NCBI GenBank assembly: GCA_037974665.1
Contig: CM075769.1
Span: 19,923,139 to 19,987,138 of the forward strand
From: Ehretia macrophylla
Taxonomy: Eukaryota; Streptophyta; Magnoliopsida; Boraginales; Ehretiaceae
DNA length: 64,000 nucleotides
Reading direction: 5' to 3'
Position 1 is the stretch's first letter. Each line of letters opens with the position of its first letter. The position numbers and the translations under genes are program-made. This document shows positions 54,146-64,000 of the stretch, piece by piece. The notes below the pieces were generated by a model. The model was not told the DNA's origin and made no database searches. It saw nothing but the letters and a program-made list of their open reading frames with translations.

Positions 54146-54884
54146 ATGGCTTCATTCATAAATCATATTTTATCCATCCTTAATCATGATTATTTAGTTG
54201 GACCAAATTTCGATAAATGGTACAAAAGTTTAAGGGTAGTCCTCCGATTTGAGAGAATTGAGTATATTTTGGATGTCCAGACATTTACTCCCGTAGATGA
54301 GACTGCTACTGAGACCGACAAGATCACTTACTATAAATGGGTCCAGGATGACATGCGTGCTAGGGCATATATTCTTTCATCAATGAGAGATGATCTGCGT
54401 CGATTCTATGAGGGGCTGTCTCATTCCGTAGATATCATTCGTTGTTTGAGAATCCTTTGGCTAGCGCAGTCAGTCCATGAGATTCCAGTTGACCCGTGAG
54501 CTTTTTAGTATGAGACTTGAAGACCCTGGTGACGTGAGCCAACACTGCCTCAGAATGATTTACTTGGTAACTCAATTGGAGGCATTTGGTTTTGTCATGG
54601 ACCCCCAACTTCAAGTAGACTTGATCTTGCAGTCTCTTCCATCATCCTAATCTCCCTTGATCTTGGACTTATACGTGCACAGAATTAAGATCACACTAAA
54701 TGAGTTGCTAGATGTTTTGACTAGCTGGTAGAATCATGATTTGGGTGCAGGACCCGATCCTCATGTTGAGTCATCTTCTTCTGTGGCTGAGCCCAACCAA
54801 AACAGAAGAAGGAGGAGGAGGAGACATAGGAGAAGCCGGGTTGTGGCATTCTTACCAGGAGATCTCTCATCAGGAGGAGATTGA
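54146..54884 (+). pseudogene. Copia-type gag remnant with arginine-rich end (element X)
   Basis: ATG 54146 opens MASFINHILSILNHDYLVGP, NFDKWYKSLRVVLRFERIEYIL, YYKWVQDDMRARAYILSSM, LRRFYEGLSHSVDIIRCLRILW, matching the UBN2-type gag of plant copia elements. A stop at 54497-54499 and a frameshift follow; homology resumes from 54510 (MRLEDPGDVSQHCLRMIYLV, LEAFGFVMDPQLQVDLILQSLPSS, then LDLYVHRIKITLNELLDVL). After two stops the same frame reads HVESSSSVAEPNQNRRRRRR and ends at TGA 54882-54884. The usual CCHC knuckle of copia gag is not seen; a run of arginines (54803-54840) takes its place. No protease, integrase or RT follows. Confidence 0.75.
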
Positions 54885-56469
54885 GTAGTTGACACTGTTT
54901 ATGCATGATTAGGTTGTTTTGGATCGGCTTGGTATACGATCCCAATTTTGAAAAATGTTTATAAATGTTCGGATTAGTTTGATTATTTCTTTAAATAGTA
55001 GTGATTATTTACAATCATTTCTAGAGGATATTTTGGAAATGATCCTTTGTAAGAAATGATTGGCATTTTGTATATCTTTCATTAATAGTAATAAAATGGT
55101 CGGAATGCGTATCGGAAGAAAGAATGTTTTTCAAACTCAAACATTTATATTTCATATGCTTAGCATTTAATGAAATGGCTAAATAACAAATCATACTTAT
55201 AATGTCTAGAACTTTGAAATTGTCAAGAGTTAAAGACTTAAATTCTTTTATCTATCTAAATGAGTTTGATAGATTAATTATTCTTTTTGACAAAAGAGTT
55301 TGTTCAAAATAAATAATTGAAATGGAGCTTATGAGACTTGTCTAGAATATGTTGGGTTATCAAAGAAAATTAGAGAATGCATCTTTTATCACCATAATCT
55401 CTCAAATTGATTTTAAACTTATACCATGTTTTAATTCTATAGTTGTATAGAATATAAACACCTTCATGCATAGTAAATGAAAAGATAGAGATCGTTTTCA
55501 TTAATAAATAAAGGTGATATCTAAATTTATAAGAAAAGTTAGTGGGAGTTGATGCCCTTAACAAGTCTTGTGAATTTATGATACCTTCGTTCGCCAAGGT
55601 CCAATTAAATTTAATGTAATGTTGTTTTTTCCTTGGGTAAACCAATCATGTCTTGTAAGTATCATGTCTATGAAGTACAGTGATATGATTGTTCGTTTTC
55701 TCATTGCCTGTACACCAAGTCACGATCTTAAAGTTCTCTTTAAGATGGAGGAATCTAAGAAATTTTGGTCTCTAGTCTTAATGACAGGGTGTCCGTCTTT
55801 TCTTGTAGATTTCCTTCTGGCTATTAAGGAAAGGTTGCAAATGGTTTTTGCACCTAATCCTTTCGCTGTTTGTATTCTCCTTGAAATGCAATGGCAAGTA
55901 CTTGGCACGATATGATGTAATGAGTTACATTATAGATATCGGAGAGAATACATATAAGTTCTAGTGATCTTATCATTATAATGATCTCTATATGAACTTT
56001 AGCCCATAATTTAAGGTTTATGAGTGTAGTGAAGTTCTTAGTGAAGAATTCACTTAAAAGGATAAGAGTGTTTTAAGTGGATTTGTGAATTATTGGAAAG
56101 AGTTTTGAATAATGATAAATAACTATTATGTTATTATTTGAGCCAAGATGCTGCTTGACTTTTATGATGTTTGGAAATTATGTGGTTCTATCTATTGATG
56201 GTAGCCAATATCATGCGATATGGTAACTATTATAGAGGCATTTTTGCACAAGCTTAAAAGAACCCGATCTCATCAAAAGTCCGAACTTGTAAAGAGTCAA
56301 TTCAAGTATTTCTTGATAGAAAATGATTTAACAGAATAGTTTCCTATAGATGCCTCTATAGCTAACCCACTGATCCTGTAAAGATAGTTACAGTTGATCA
56401 CCATCTTGGAGAAGATGAGTATAGAGATACGAATGTAACATGCACTAGATCCTATGGTTGATAGCATTA
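54885..56469 (+). other. Internal region of element X without recognisable genes
   Basis: About 1.6 kb of A/T-rich sequence. No integrase or RT motifs were found in any frame. Near 56350 a short SIANPLIL-like reading could be a relic of the PLTK-type end of copia RNase H, but this is weak. It ends in the polypurine tract TGCAAGTGGGAGAT (56471-56484). Confidence 0.55.
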
Positions 56470-56470
56470 G

Positions 56471-56484
56471 TGCAAGTGGGAGAT
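56471..56484 (+). other. Polypurine tract of element X
   Basis: TGCAAGTGGGAGAT directly before TGTTGGGG; the typical copia polypurine tract and LTR junction. Confidence 0.85.
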
Positions 56485-57685
56485 TGTTGGGGATATGCCC
56501 TAATGCTAAAGTTTGAGATGACCTTATTAAGGTTTAATAAGAATATGCTTTTGTGTTTTATACACAATGTTACTTGTAGGATGTTCATATTCTCCGCTTC
56601 GATATGAATATGTCCCTAATGCCTATCCGAGAAGAGAAATATTCTAAAAGGGTTTAGGATATCTCGCATTTTCTCTTCGATATGATAAGCATTAAGAAAT
56701 GATTTATAGCCATTCAAATTATTCAACCGGGACTAGAATAATCCAGTACGGGTTATCAAATGCCAGAACAACATGATGATGTGGACTAATAAACATATGA
56801 GTGATAGTCTGTGTACGGATCATTGAATGTGACAATAAATAGTGAACTACATGATTTCAGGTTAATAGTTTACTATTTAGTTGAGAATTGTGCAAATTAA
56901 TCCTCAGACTTGAGAAATTACGGCTGCCGATTATATCAGGGGCTAAATACTGTGTTTGGACAATACCTGTCTTCCATAAGATGGGTTACGACCTTTTGCA
57001 TTTTAGTCTTGTGGTATAGACCGACAGGTAATTGTCAAGATAGGATCTGTTAACCTCCGGCATGAGGCGATGTCCTATGATATCTGAGATTGGTTGGTAA
57101 ACGAGGAAGTCCTTGGCCAAGGCGAGTATGAAGTGATGGAAATGAGTTTTTCCATGGTAGTCATCTCTCATTTCACTGATTCAGATTTATACATAGTATC
57201 GAATGTGGGCTTAACCATTTCATGGTCCTTTCCCGATCGGGGCACTTGTAATAGAAGGATCGGACTGCACACTAATTCTTGACGATTAATGGATTCATGA
57301 AAGACGTCATCTTCATTATCATTTACATTCTCATAGTACGTTCGTTGCTAGTGCGTCACTCATGAGCATGAGGGTATTTCGGTAAATGACGAAGACATTT
57401 CTGAAATAGATAAGGAGGTTTATCAGGTCCCTTATCGGTACGCGATTATAAATCTAGAAGGTCACACACTAATAAGTTTAATGAATAAGTTCACCGGAAG
57501 CTCGTATAATGTGGTATCAGGCTTTAAGGTGTTAAAAGTCATCAATGTTGGTATTTGGGGCAAAAGTGTAATTTTTGAAAGTTTTGGGATCAAATTGTAA
57601 TTATCAAAACTTTTGGGGCCAAACTAAAATTATTGAAAAGTTGTTTCAATATTTTTATTCTAATGGAGATTAGAATGGGGCAAAA

Positions 57686-57745
<60 letters not shown>

Positions 57746-58828
57746 AATGATGATGTAATTTGTGAATTGTCACGTCATCATCCTAGTCATCAAATGAAAA
57801 AGGCAAATTAATGATAGGGCATTGACATGTGGCATGTGAGATGTAGGATCGCCCATGTCATCAATCCTAGTCATTTGAATTTGAATTGGATGGATAAGAT
57901 TGACTTTTGAATAAAGACAAAAGAATCTTGTCCATTGCTTTTGATGATAGAACTTTTTTGCCAAGTGTCATGAGAGAGAAAAAGTTGTCCCTTGGATTGT
58001 AATGATTGCAATCCAAGGCCATGCATGGCTTGGTTGATTCAAGCAAGAAAGAGAATAATGGTGGTTCTTTATGTATGCAAGACAATATTATATTATTGAG
58101 ATTAAATAATATATAAAATATGATAACATTCTCTCTCTTTCCACTATGATTTTCGGCCATAGCAAGGAGGAGAGAGAAGATTGATCTTTTGCCATCTATT
58201 GCTAATGATTATGATCTATTGACATGCATGGCTTGGTTTATTGAAACAAGAAAGAGATTAATTTTGATTGGCTCTTTCTACATGCATGTAATATACAAAA
58301 GATGACAACTTCTCTCACCTACATACAACACAATTTCGGCCAAGGCAATTGAGGAGAAAGAAAGTTCATCTTCTTCCTCTTGCTTGGCGATTTTCGGCCA
58401 TTGCAACTTCATCAAGAAGGTTTTGTTTTTTGATGAAACACACATAGCTTGATACATTGAAGATATACTAGCACATTTTTGTCTTCAAGTAGAAGGTTGA
58501 GCTTTGGATGCTTGTGGACCAACTAGACCCTTCAAGTTAGCTGGACTCCATTGCTCCAACCTCAAGCCACACCATCAACCAAGTTGTCTACGAAAGGTAT
58601 ACCTAAGGACCTTGTTTTTTCATTATATATTTGATATATGATGTTAGTTAGTAGTTTTATAGACATATATGAAAGAATGCATGTTGATCTATGCTAGAAA
58701 ATTTTGAAATATGGCACACCTAGTTTCGGCCCTAGCTTGCATCCATGCATGCCTTTCTAGATCTTGAATCCAACCATGATATATGCTTAGACATGATATC
58801 TAAATGTGTTGGCTTGCACTCCCTTTCA
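56485..58828 (+). repeat. 3' LTR of element X
   Basis: About 2344 bp, collinear with 46050-48516, with several small deletions (for example about 70 bp near 56755) and a shorter TA tract (57690-57742). No genes are supported. Confidence 0.88.
57690..57742. repeat. (TA)n microsatellite in X 3' LTR
   Basis: About 52 bp of TA at the same LTR position as 47310-47372. Confidence 0.97.
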
Positions 58829-59173
58829 ACGTTCGTTGCTAGTGCATCACTCATGAGCATGAGGGTATTTCGATAAATAGCGGAGACATTTCCGAAATAG
58901 ATAAGGAGGTTTATCAGTCCCTCATCGGTACGCAGTTGTGAATCTAAAAGGTCACACACTAATAAGTATCACGAATAAGTTCACCGTAAGCTTGTATAAT
59001 GTGGTTGGTGGCTTTAAGGTGTTAAGAGTCATCTATGTTGATATTTGGGCCAAAAGTGTAATTTCAAAAAGTTTTGTAGTCAAGTTGTAATTACCAAAAC
59101 ATTTGAGGCCAAACTATAATTATTGAAAAGTAGTTTCAATGTATTTATTAGAATAGATATTAGAATGGGCAAA

Positions 59174-59177
<4 letters not shown>

Positions 59178-59220
<43 letters not shown>
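59178..59220. repeat. (TA)n microsatellite in Y2
   Basis: About 42 bp of TA following GGGCAAAAATAA, the same context as in the other copia-family LTRs. Confidence 0.96.
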
Positions 59221-59226
<6 letters not shown>

Positions 59227-59282
59227 TAAAGGAGCTATATATATATGTGTGTTATGGTGATGTGATTTATGAAATGCCACGT

Positions 59283-62064
59283 GTAACACCCAGACCTAGC
59301 TTATAGACATTTTATTAATTTGCATATATTCATTTCATTAAATTGCACCAGTCTTGAAAAACGTGTCACGATAACTATTTGCATTCATTTAAATTATATT
59401 CAATTGACTTCCCCAAAATAAATATTTTATTATTTTATTTATTAGAATTTATTTTACCAACAATTTAATTTCACTATTTGAATGTGAAGCCTGAACCCGA
59501 GAATAATTATTTTTATTTTTATCACTATTTGTATTTATTTAAATTATATTTAATTGATTTACATAAAGTAATTAATTTATTATTTTTATTATTTGTATTT
59601 ATGTAATTTATATTTAAATGACTTGCCCAAGATAATTACTTTATTATTTTATTTATTAAAATTATTTTACATGCCCTTTTAATTAATCCATTTTACCGTT
59701 TGAACGGGAAGCCCGGGCCCAGACCCGGAGAAGTTATTAGTTTAATAATTATATTTATTTAATTGCCTGTACCTGAACGAGTTAGATTATTATATTTAAT
59801 AATTACATTTATTTAATTGGCCCGAAACTTAACGAGCTGTCTTAATATTTTTAATAATAATTGTATTTATTTAAATTGCATCTAATTACTAGAAATGATT
59901 ATCTTAATATGTTTATTATAAGTCTATATTTAATCGACTTGTTTTCCCGAGCCCGGAGAAGATTTTTGATTAATTTATTTATTTTATCTGCTTGCGTATT
60001 TGGTTTAATTATTTTATTTTATGACTTCGTTCAGTACTCCTTTTGTGCATTGCATGCCCAGGAGGGTAGAATTATGTGATTTTGAATAGCTCGAGGCTTA
60101 GATTTATTTTCGTTCAGGCCTAGTTTATATTTCGTTTAGATATTGGTGACAATTTAATTCATTAGATTAGTTTTGTTTTACATCAGTTAACTAGTTGTCT
60201 TTAATATAAGACAAAACAAAAGAAAGAAAGAATTTAAGTTGGTGTTTCGGTAGAGCTTAGCTAAACAAAAAAAAAAGTCAACCATGTTATCTAGCCTGGC
60301 TTTTATATTAGTTTGTATTGGTTTTAGTCTAGTCAGCTTCAACAAAACAAAAGAAAATCAATTGAATTGGTGGCTTTGTTAAGACTTATCTGAAACCAAA
60401 AAGAAAGGAAAAAGAAATAATTGGACCGAGCCAACCAAAAAAAAAAAAGAGAAATCGGTGCATGTTCCTTGAGGCGGTGGCTTTTAGCTTTGATTTGCTT
60501 GGCTTTTGGTTAGTTTACATTATAAGCTAGCCAAAGTTACAAAGCCAAAAAAAAAAAAAAAATAGAAGCTCAAAGGCCTCTCAAACCCGACGACAAGAAG
60601 CAAGGGTGAAGGGAAAATTTTGCTATTTTGACTTTGAAACTTACTTTGATGTGATCTTGAGCCTAGCTAGAGTATATTCAACCTTCTACTACACCTTTGG
60701 TGAGGGATTATATATATATATATGTCTTGACTTTAAATTTTTTGATTTGTTGATTATAGCTTATGAAATGCTTATCTCTTGTGTAATATAGCTACTACAT
60801 GCTATTTAGACTTGTGTAGTTTGGTTTATTAGCTTAGTTATTGAATTATTGCAAATGATCAATTGTTGAAGATAATGAATAGTGCCATTTCTATGGTTTT
60901 GCTAAAACGTGAACTAGAGAATGATTCTATGCTATAAGTAGGTGCTATAGATAGCTTGTGAGGTTAGATAGCTTGGAACTTGATTAAAATGCAAAATTAG
61001 CTAACTTTCAAAAGGGGCTTCGTATGAAAAGTGAATTTGAGTGCAATTTGAAGCTAGTTTGGGTATCTCCTAGGTGGGGAAGCACTTTTGGTGCTAGTGT
61101 GGCATTAATTGAGGGGCGGTTTAGGTAGTTGTAGTTCAAAGCACCCTCGGGGCCTTCCCGAGCTTCTATGTTAAAAGCGGGTTTTTAAGGCTTGAATAGG
61201 TGTCTTTTAGTGTTCTTAGAGATGTAGGATAGTTGCTTTGTGAAAATTGCACGTTGTGATTCGTTAGAAAGCTAAATTGTGGAAGTAATCAAAGGGGAAA
61301 TGTGAAAGTTGTGTTTATTATTGGAAATAGCTTGTGAACTTGTTTATCTTGTTATTCTAAGGCCTATTGAATTGCTCCTATTATGAGATTCATGTTCGAT
61401 GGCAACCTATTTTGTTGTCCCTCATTTACGTGTTTATCTGCTTTTATTGTTATATTGCTTTATCGTTGATCTTTGTGGTTTCGTATTGATGGTTCCACAA
61501 CCTCATCGTTGTGGTAGATGCAATGGTCTCATTGGGCAACATCGGGCTTGCCAGTGTTTGTTGCCTTAGCTCCATCTGCTATTCCCTCACTTGCCTGGTC
61601 CGGAGATCTCCAAAAGGTGTTGGGTCGTAGGTTTGAGTACATCTGGAGCACCTATTGGTGTTTGAGATGTCGACATATCATGGTTTGTGGTCCGTGGATC
61701 GTAGTTCATGGTTCAAGAATTGGAATGATAAGGGTTATTGATCGTATCCTTTTTAAATGTACAGTATCTTATTGTTTAGTTAATATTTTAATTGTTCAAT
61801 TGCTATATTTGTATATAACTATTGCATTGCATGAAAAAATTTTGAAAATGCCCTGGTTAACTATATCACATCCCTCACTGAGTAATTGTAGTTGCCCATT
61901 CCTCATTTTAACATGTTTCAGGAGGTGCTGAGGTTGACCCCCAACTTATAGCTATAGAGGGAGAGGAGGAGGAGGTGCAATTAGAGCAGTTACCTTGATT
62001 GCTGTGTTGTTGTGATTGCTTGTCTTACTGAGGTTGGAGTGTTTATTTGCTGGACTGTGTGAAG
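59283..62064 (+). mobile_element. Gypsy-type LTR H, cut by element G
   Basis: Starts TGTAACACCCAGACC. The first 900 bp are very A/T-rich with repeated ATTTATTTAAATT-like motifs. Later blocks match the element-A LTR family in plus orientation: CCTCACTTGCCTGGTCCGGAGATCTCC, GGTGTTGGGTCGTAGG, GTACATCTGGAGCACC, then CGTATCCTTTTTAAATG and TTGCATTGCATG. A hairpin CCACAAC-CTCATC-GTTGTGG (61495-61514) occupies the position of the palindrome in the A family. After about 61920 the GGTGCTGAGGTTGACC and GAGGAGGAGGAGG segment may be near the LTR end. No gene is supported. Confidence 0.7.
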
Positions 62065-62534
62065 TGATACGAACCTGGTCAACATGTGCCAAGACCCAAC
62101 ACCAAGATTGGTAAAACAAACCCAAGATCTTTCAAGAATGGATGGAACCACGACCCTTTGCCTAGCAAGACAAGAACCTTGGTATAGTGAATATGATGGA
62201 AACCGCGACCCGTTGCTTAGCAAAGCAAGAACCTTGGTATGGTGAAGACGCCACAAACGGGGATGGAAATCCGCTTGATAAGTCAAGGTTGAACGCCACA
62301 AGGAATCCCTTGATAAGTTCGAAAGAGTCTCTTGGAGAACTCAAGGAGAATAATCTCACAATTTAATTTCAGAATTGTCTAACTTTATTATCACAAAAAG
62401 TGCCTTATATAGGCAATAACAAATAAGTATCCTGCTTGGAAAAGGACTCCTAAACCCTAGCCCAAGTAGGAAAAATGTGAATAGTAACTAGGTCAAAGGA
62501 AACAAACTTGGAGACCAAGAAAAGACTCCTATTA

Positions 62535-62552
62535 ACTATTCACGTGAATAGT
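62535..62552. promoter_or_regulatory. 18-bp CACGTG palindrome (G LTR)
   Basis: ACTATTCACGTGAATAGT, identical to the two F copies. Confidence 0.6.
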
Positions 62553-62755
62553 GACGTGAATAGTAACTAAAAAGGAAGCAAACTTGCAGCCCAAGAAAAG
62601 CTCCTTTCTAGTGTGAACACCTAATCTTGCAGCCCAAGAAAGTCTCTCTCCTAGTGTGAACACCTAAATTTGTCTATAGGAAATTAAACTAAAACTGAAA
62701 ACTAAAACTAGGATAAAATTACAAAGAAATCAAATATTGACTAAATCTTCAAATC

Positions 62756-62773
62756 TTCTTGAAACTTCTTGAA
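62756..62773 (-). promoter_or_regulatory. Heat-shock element (G LTR)
   Basis: TTCTTGAAACTTCTTGAA, the same four perfect pentamers as in E and F. Confidence 0.7.
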
Positions 62774-62872
62774 GAATCTTGAAGTTCTTGAATCTTGAAA
62801 ATAGAATCTTGAATTGAATCTTTGCTAGAAAATTCATCCAAAAGTGCAATGAATATGGATGGTTGGTTCGCA

Positions 62873-63079
62873 TCATTCCCCCCCTCTTGAGAAGGATTTG
62901 TCCTCAAATCCACCAGGTTCAAAGACCAGCCTTGGTGGTAGACCATGTGGTACATCCGCAGGAAACACTTCCTCAAAATCCCGCAAGAAAGAAACACTAT
63001 GCAATGCAGAGTAAAGTTGGTTAGTGTTTAAAAGAGCCTCTTTGTACATAAGTATAATCATTGGCCTTTTTGAAATCAA
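62873..63079 (-). pseudogene. C-terminal tail of element G polyprotein
   Basis: MISKRPMIILMYKEALLNTN, then a DFEEVFPADVPHGLPP linker and the GGFEDKSFSRGGE end, with the stop formed by the LTR terminus as in E and F. It is in a different frame from the upstream gag-protease (63169-63933 and on), so a frameshift lies between about 63080 and 63170. Confidence 0.85.
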
Positions 63080-63168
63080 AGCTCTCTTAACCTCACTTGC
63101 TTTTGCATAAAAATTTCTTTGCTTTTCCTCTGTTTTTACCTCATTGGTTGAATTCTTTTCTTTCCTCT

Positions 63169-64000
63169 CTACCTTTCCTGAAAAACCTTGCTCTTTTTCT
63201 TTTCACTCTCAATCTTTTGCCCACTCAAATTCTTTTGTTCACTCTCATAAACTTTTTTTGGTGTCATGGAAACTAGAGTGATTGTCCGCTGATTGAACAT
63301 GAATGTGCACTTATTGGTGAAGCCATCATGCTGCACACGTCGATCAAATTGCCACGGTCTTCCTAAGAGTAGATGTCCAGCATGCATTGTTACCACATCA
63401 CACAATACCTCATCTTTATACTTTCCAATTCGAAACGGTTCAACAACCTGCTTTATAACCCCTACTTCACCACAATTATTCAGCCACTGCAGTTTGTATG
63501 GACGTGGGTGCTTAACTGTGTTGACCCCTAGCTTTTCAACCATAGAAGCACTAGCAACATTAGTACAACTACCACCATCAATAATAACACTACATACCTT
63601 ATCTTCCACGTGGCAGCGAGTATGAAAGATGTTCTCATGTTGCACTACTTCTTCCTCTTCTTCAGCTTGCAAGCTTAAGGGTCGTCGGGTCACTAGTCCA
63701 AGCAACTCTCCATAATCTGCCCCAAACTCTTCTTCAACCTCCGTGGTGTCTCCTAGTATAGGTATGTCATCAAAATGCATTTCATCTTTGGACTCAATCT
63801 CACCACTCTCCAAGACTACCAATGCTTGCTTGTTTGCGCATTGGCTTCCAATGTGTCCCCATCCCTGACATTTAAAACATCTAATCTCACTAGATCGAGT
63901 CATAGTAGAAGTTGATTTACCTTGGGAGGTCATGGCATTGGTGGATTGTTTGAACTCAGGCTCGACCTTATATATTCTTTCAAACCTCTCATGTATTTGT
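63169..64000 (-). pseudogene. Gag-protease of element G, partial
   Basis: The frame is open to the right edge (upstream residues read HERFERIYKVEPEFKQSTNA) and ends at 63169. It contains a zinc knuckle CFKCQGWGHIGSQC and a retropepsin-like region with the catalytic motif intact (SVIIDGGSCTNVASASMVEK) and GHLLLGRPWQFDRRV. It is the only one of the three copies here with the DGGSC aspartate, but a frameshift cuts its tail after the E/K-rich hinge (QKIESEKKKSKVFQER). Confidence 0.88.

Larger units (their letters stand above)
46050..58828 (+). mobile_element. Copia-like LTR element X, gag remnant, no recognisable pol
   Basis: Flanked by ACGTT at 46045-46049 and 58829-58833. LTRs 46050-48516 and 56485-58828 start TGTTGGGGATATG and end TTTCA; a tRNA-Met primer site follows the first and the purine tract TGCAAGTGGGAGAT precedes the second, the usual copia arrangement. 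Inside are a long leader, an ORF1-only LINE (49544-52926), a damaged copia-type gag (54146-54884) and about 1.6 kb without identifiable domains. Excluding the LINE it is about 9.4 kb, nearly half of it LTR. It sits inside an older LTR of its own family (Y2). Confidence 0.88.
42042..59282 (+). mobile_element. Copia-family LTR remnant Y2 (pieces 42042-42130, 45281-46049, 58834-59282)
   Basis: Begins TGCTGGGGATATGCCC and follows the X LTR through AGGGTTTAATAAGAATAT, TTCATATTCTCCGCTTCG, AACATGATGATGTGGACT, GGTTGTTAAACGAGGAAGTCC and GACGCCGTCTTC to the X insertion at 46050. It resumes after X with CGTTCGTTGCTAGTGC, the GGCCAAAAGTGTAATTT block and a TA tract, to about 59282, where gypsy-type LTR H begins. 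An ORF1-only LINE interrupts it at 42131-45280. No genes of its own are supported. Confidence 0.8.
62065..64000 (-). mobile_element. Gag-protease LTR retrotransposon G (partial, runs off the window)
   Basis: Third member of the E/F family. 3' LTR 62065-62875 (811 bp, TGATACGAACC to GGTTCGCATCA), then polypurine tract (62876-62888), then the 3' part of the gag-protease frame on the minus strand. The gag frame reaches the right edge. It lies in LTR H. The LTR carries the heat-shock element (62756-62773) and the CACGTG palindrome (62535-62552) and lacks F's triplication. Confidence 0.92.

Noticed and set aside
55619..55915. 98-aa open frame in the X internal region
   Set aside because: No recognisable pol or cellular domain; an overlapping antisense frame is also open. 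Left as unassigned.
59861..60079. Hydrophobic small open frame in LTR H
   Set aside because: A/T-rich sequence yields Leu/Ile/Phe-rich translations by chance; lies within an LTR.

Overview
The window is a stretch of plant nuclear DNA made almost entirely of retrotransposons inserted into one another; I found no ordinary host gene. The evidence for a flowering plant is: Ty3/gypsy elements with chromodomain-type integrase ends and roughly 2.5-kb LTRs (Tekay/Del-like), a Ty1/copia family with tRNA-Met primer sites, L1-type LINEs with the plant DUF4283 plus CCHC ORF1, nested 5-bp target duplications, and long (TA)n tracts inside LTRs. The species cannot be told from the sequence.

Layout. 1-803 is an integrase fragment (minus) cut at 804 by an LTR fragment (804-1253), itself cut at 1254 by composite gypsy element A (minus, 1254-27686). 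A is a chimera. Read on the minus strand it runs LTR, primer site, gag, protease, RT, RNase H, integrase zinc finger, then a second protease, RT, RNase H, integrase tail and LTR; the integrase core is missing. A is interrupted by an RT-encoding LINE (6046-9785), an ORF1-only LINE (9854-12064, 17-bp duplication) and a complete gypsy element C (plus, 14609-24501, duplication CAAGC). 27687-28194 is another integrase end.

28197-59282 is two decayed copia-family LTRs (Y1, Y2) carrying later insertions. Y1 holds gypsy-like element E (28552-37750, duplication ACATG), which holds element F (32657-37300, duplication TCTCC); both encode gag plus protease only and have nearly identical LTRs. Y1 also holds a solo gypsy LTR (38068-40425) and a LINE tail. 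Y2 holds an ORF1-only LINE with an intact 972-codon frame (42131-45280) and copia-like element X (46050-58828, duplication ACGTT). X has a gag remnant but no recognisable pol, and contains another ORF1-only LINE (49544-52926, 13-bp duplication). A gypsy-type LTR (H, from 59283) follows, cut at 62065 by a third E/F-type element (G) that runs off the window.

How the parts relate. Three unrelated retroelement classes here (LINE, gypsy-like LTR, copia-like LTR) are represented by copies that keep the RNA-binding gag/ORF1 protein and the cis-acting ends but lack a polymerase. The ORF1-only LINEs share their 3' terminal sequence with the RT-encoding LINE in this window, and E and F have LTR pairs differing at only 3 of 798 and 4 of 864 positions by my count. 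This suggests mobilisation in trans. The E/F/G LTRs carry a perfect four-unit heat-shock element and, in F and G, an 18-bp palindrome centred on CACGTG, so stress-responsive transcription is a testable idea.
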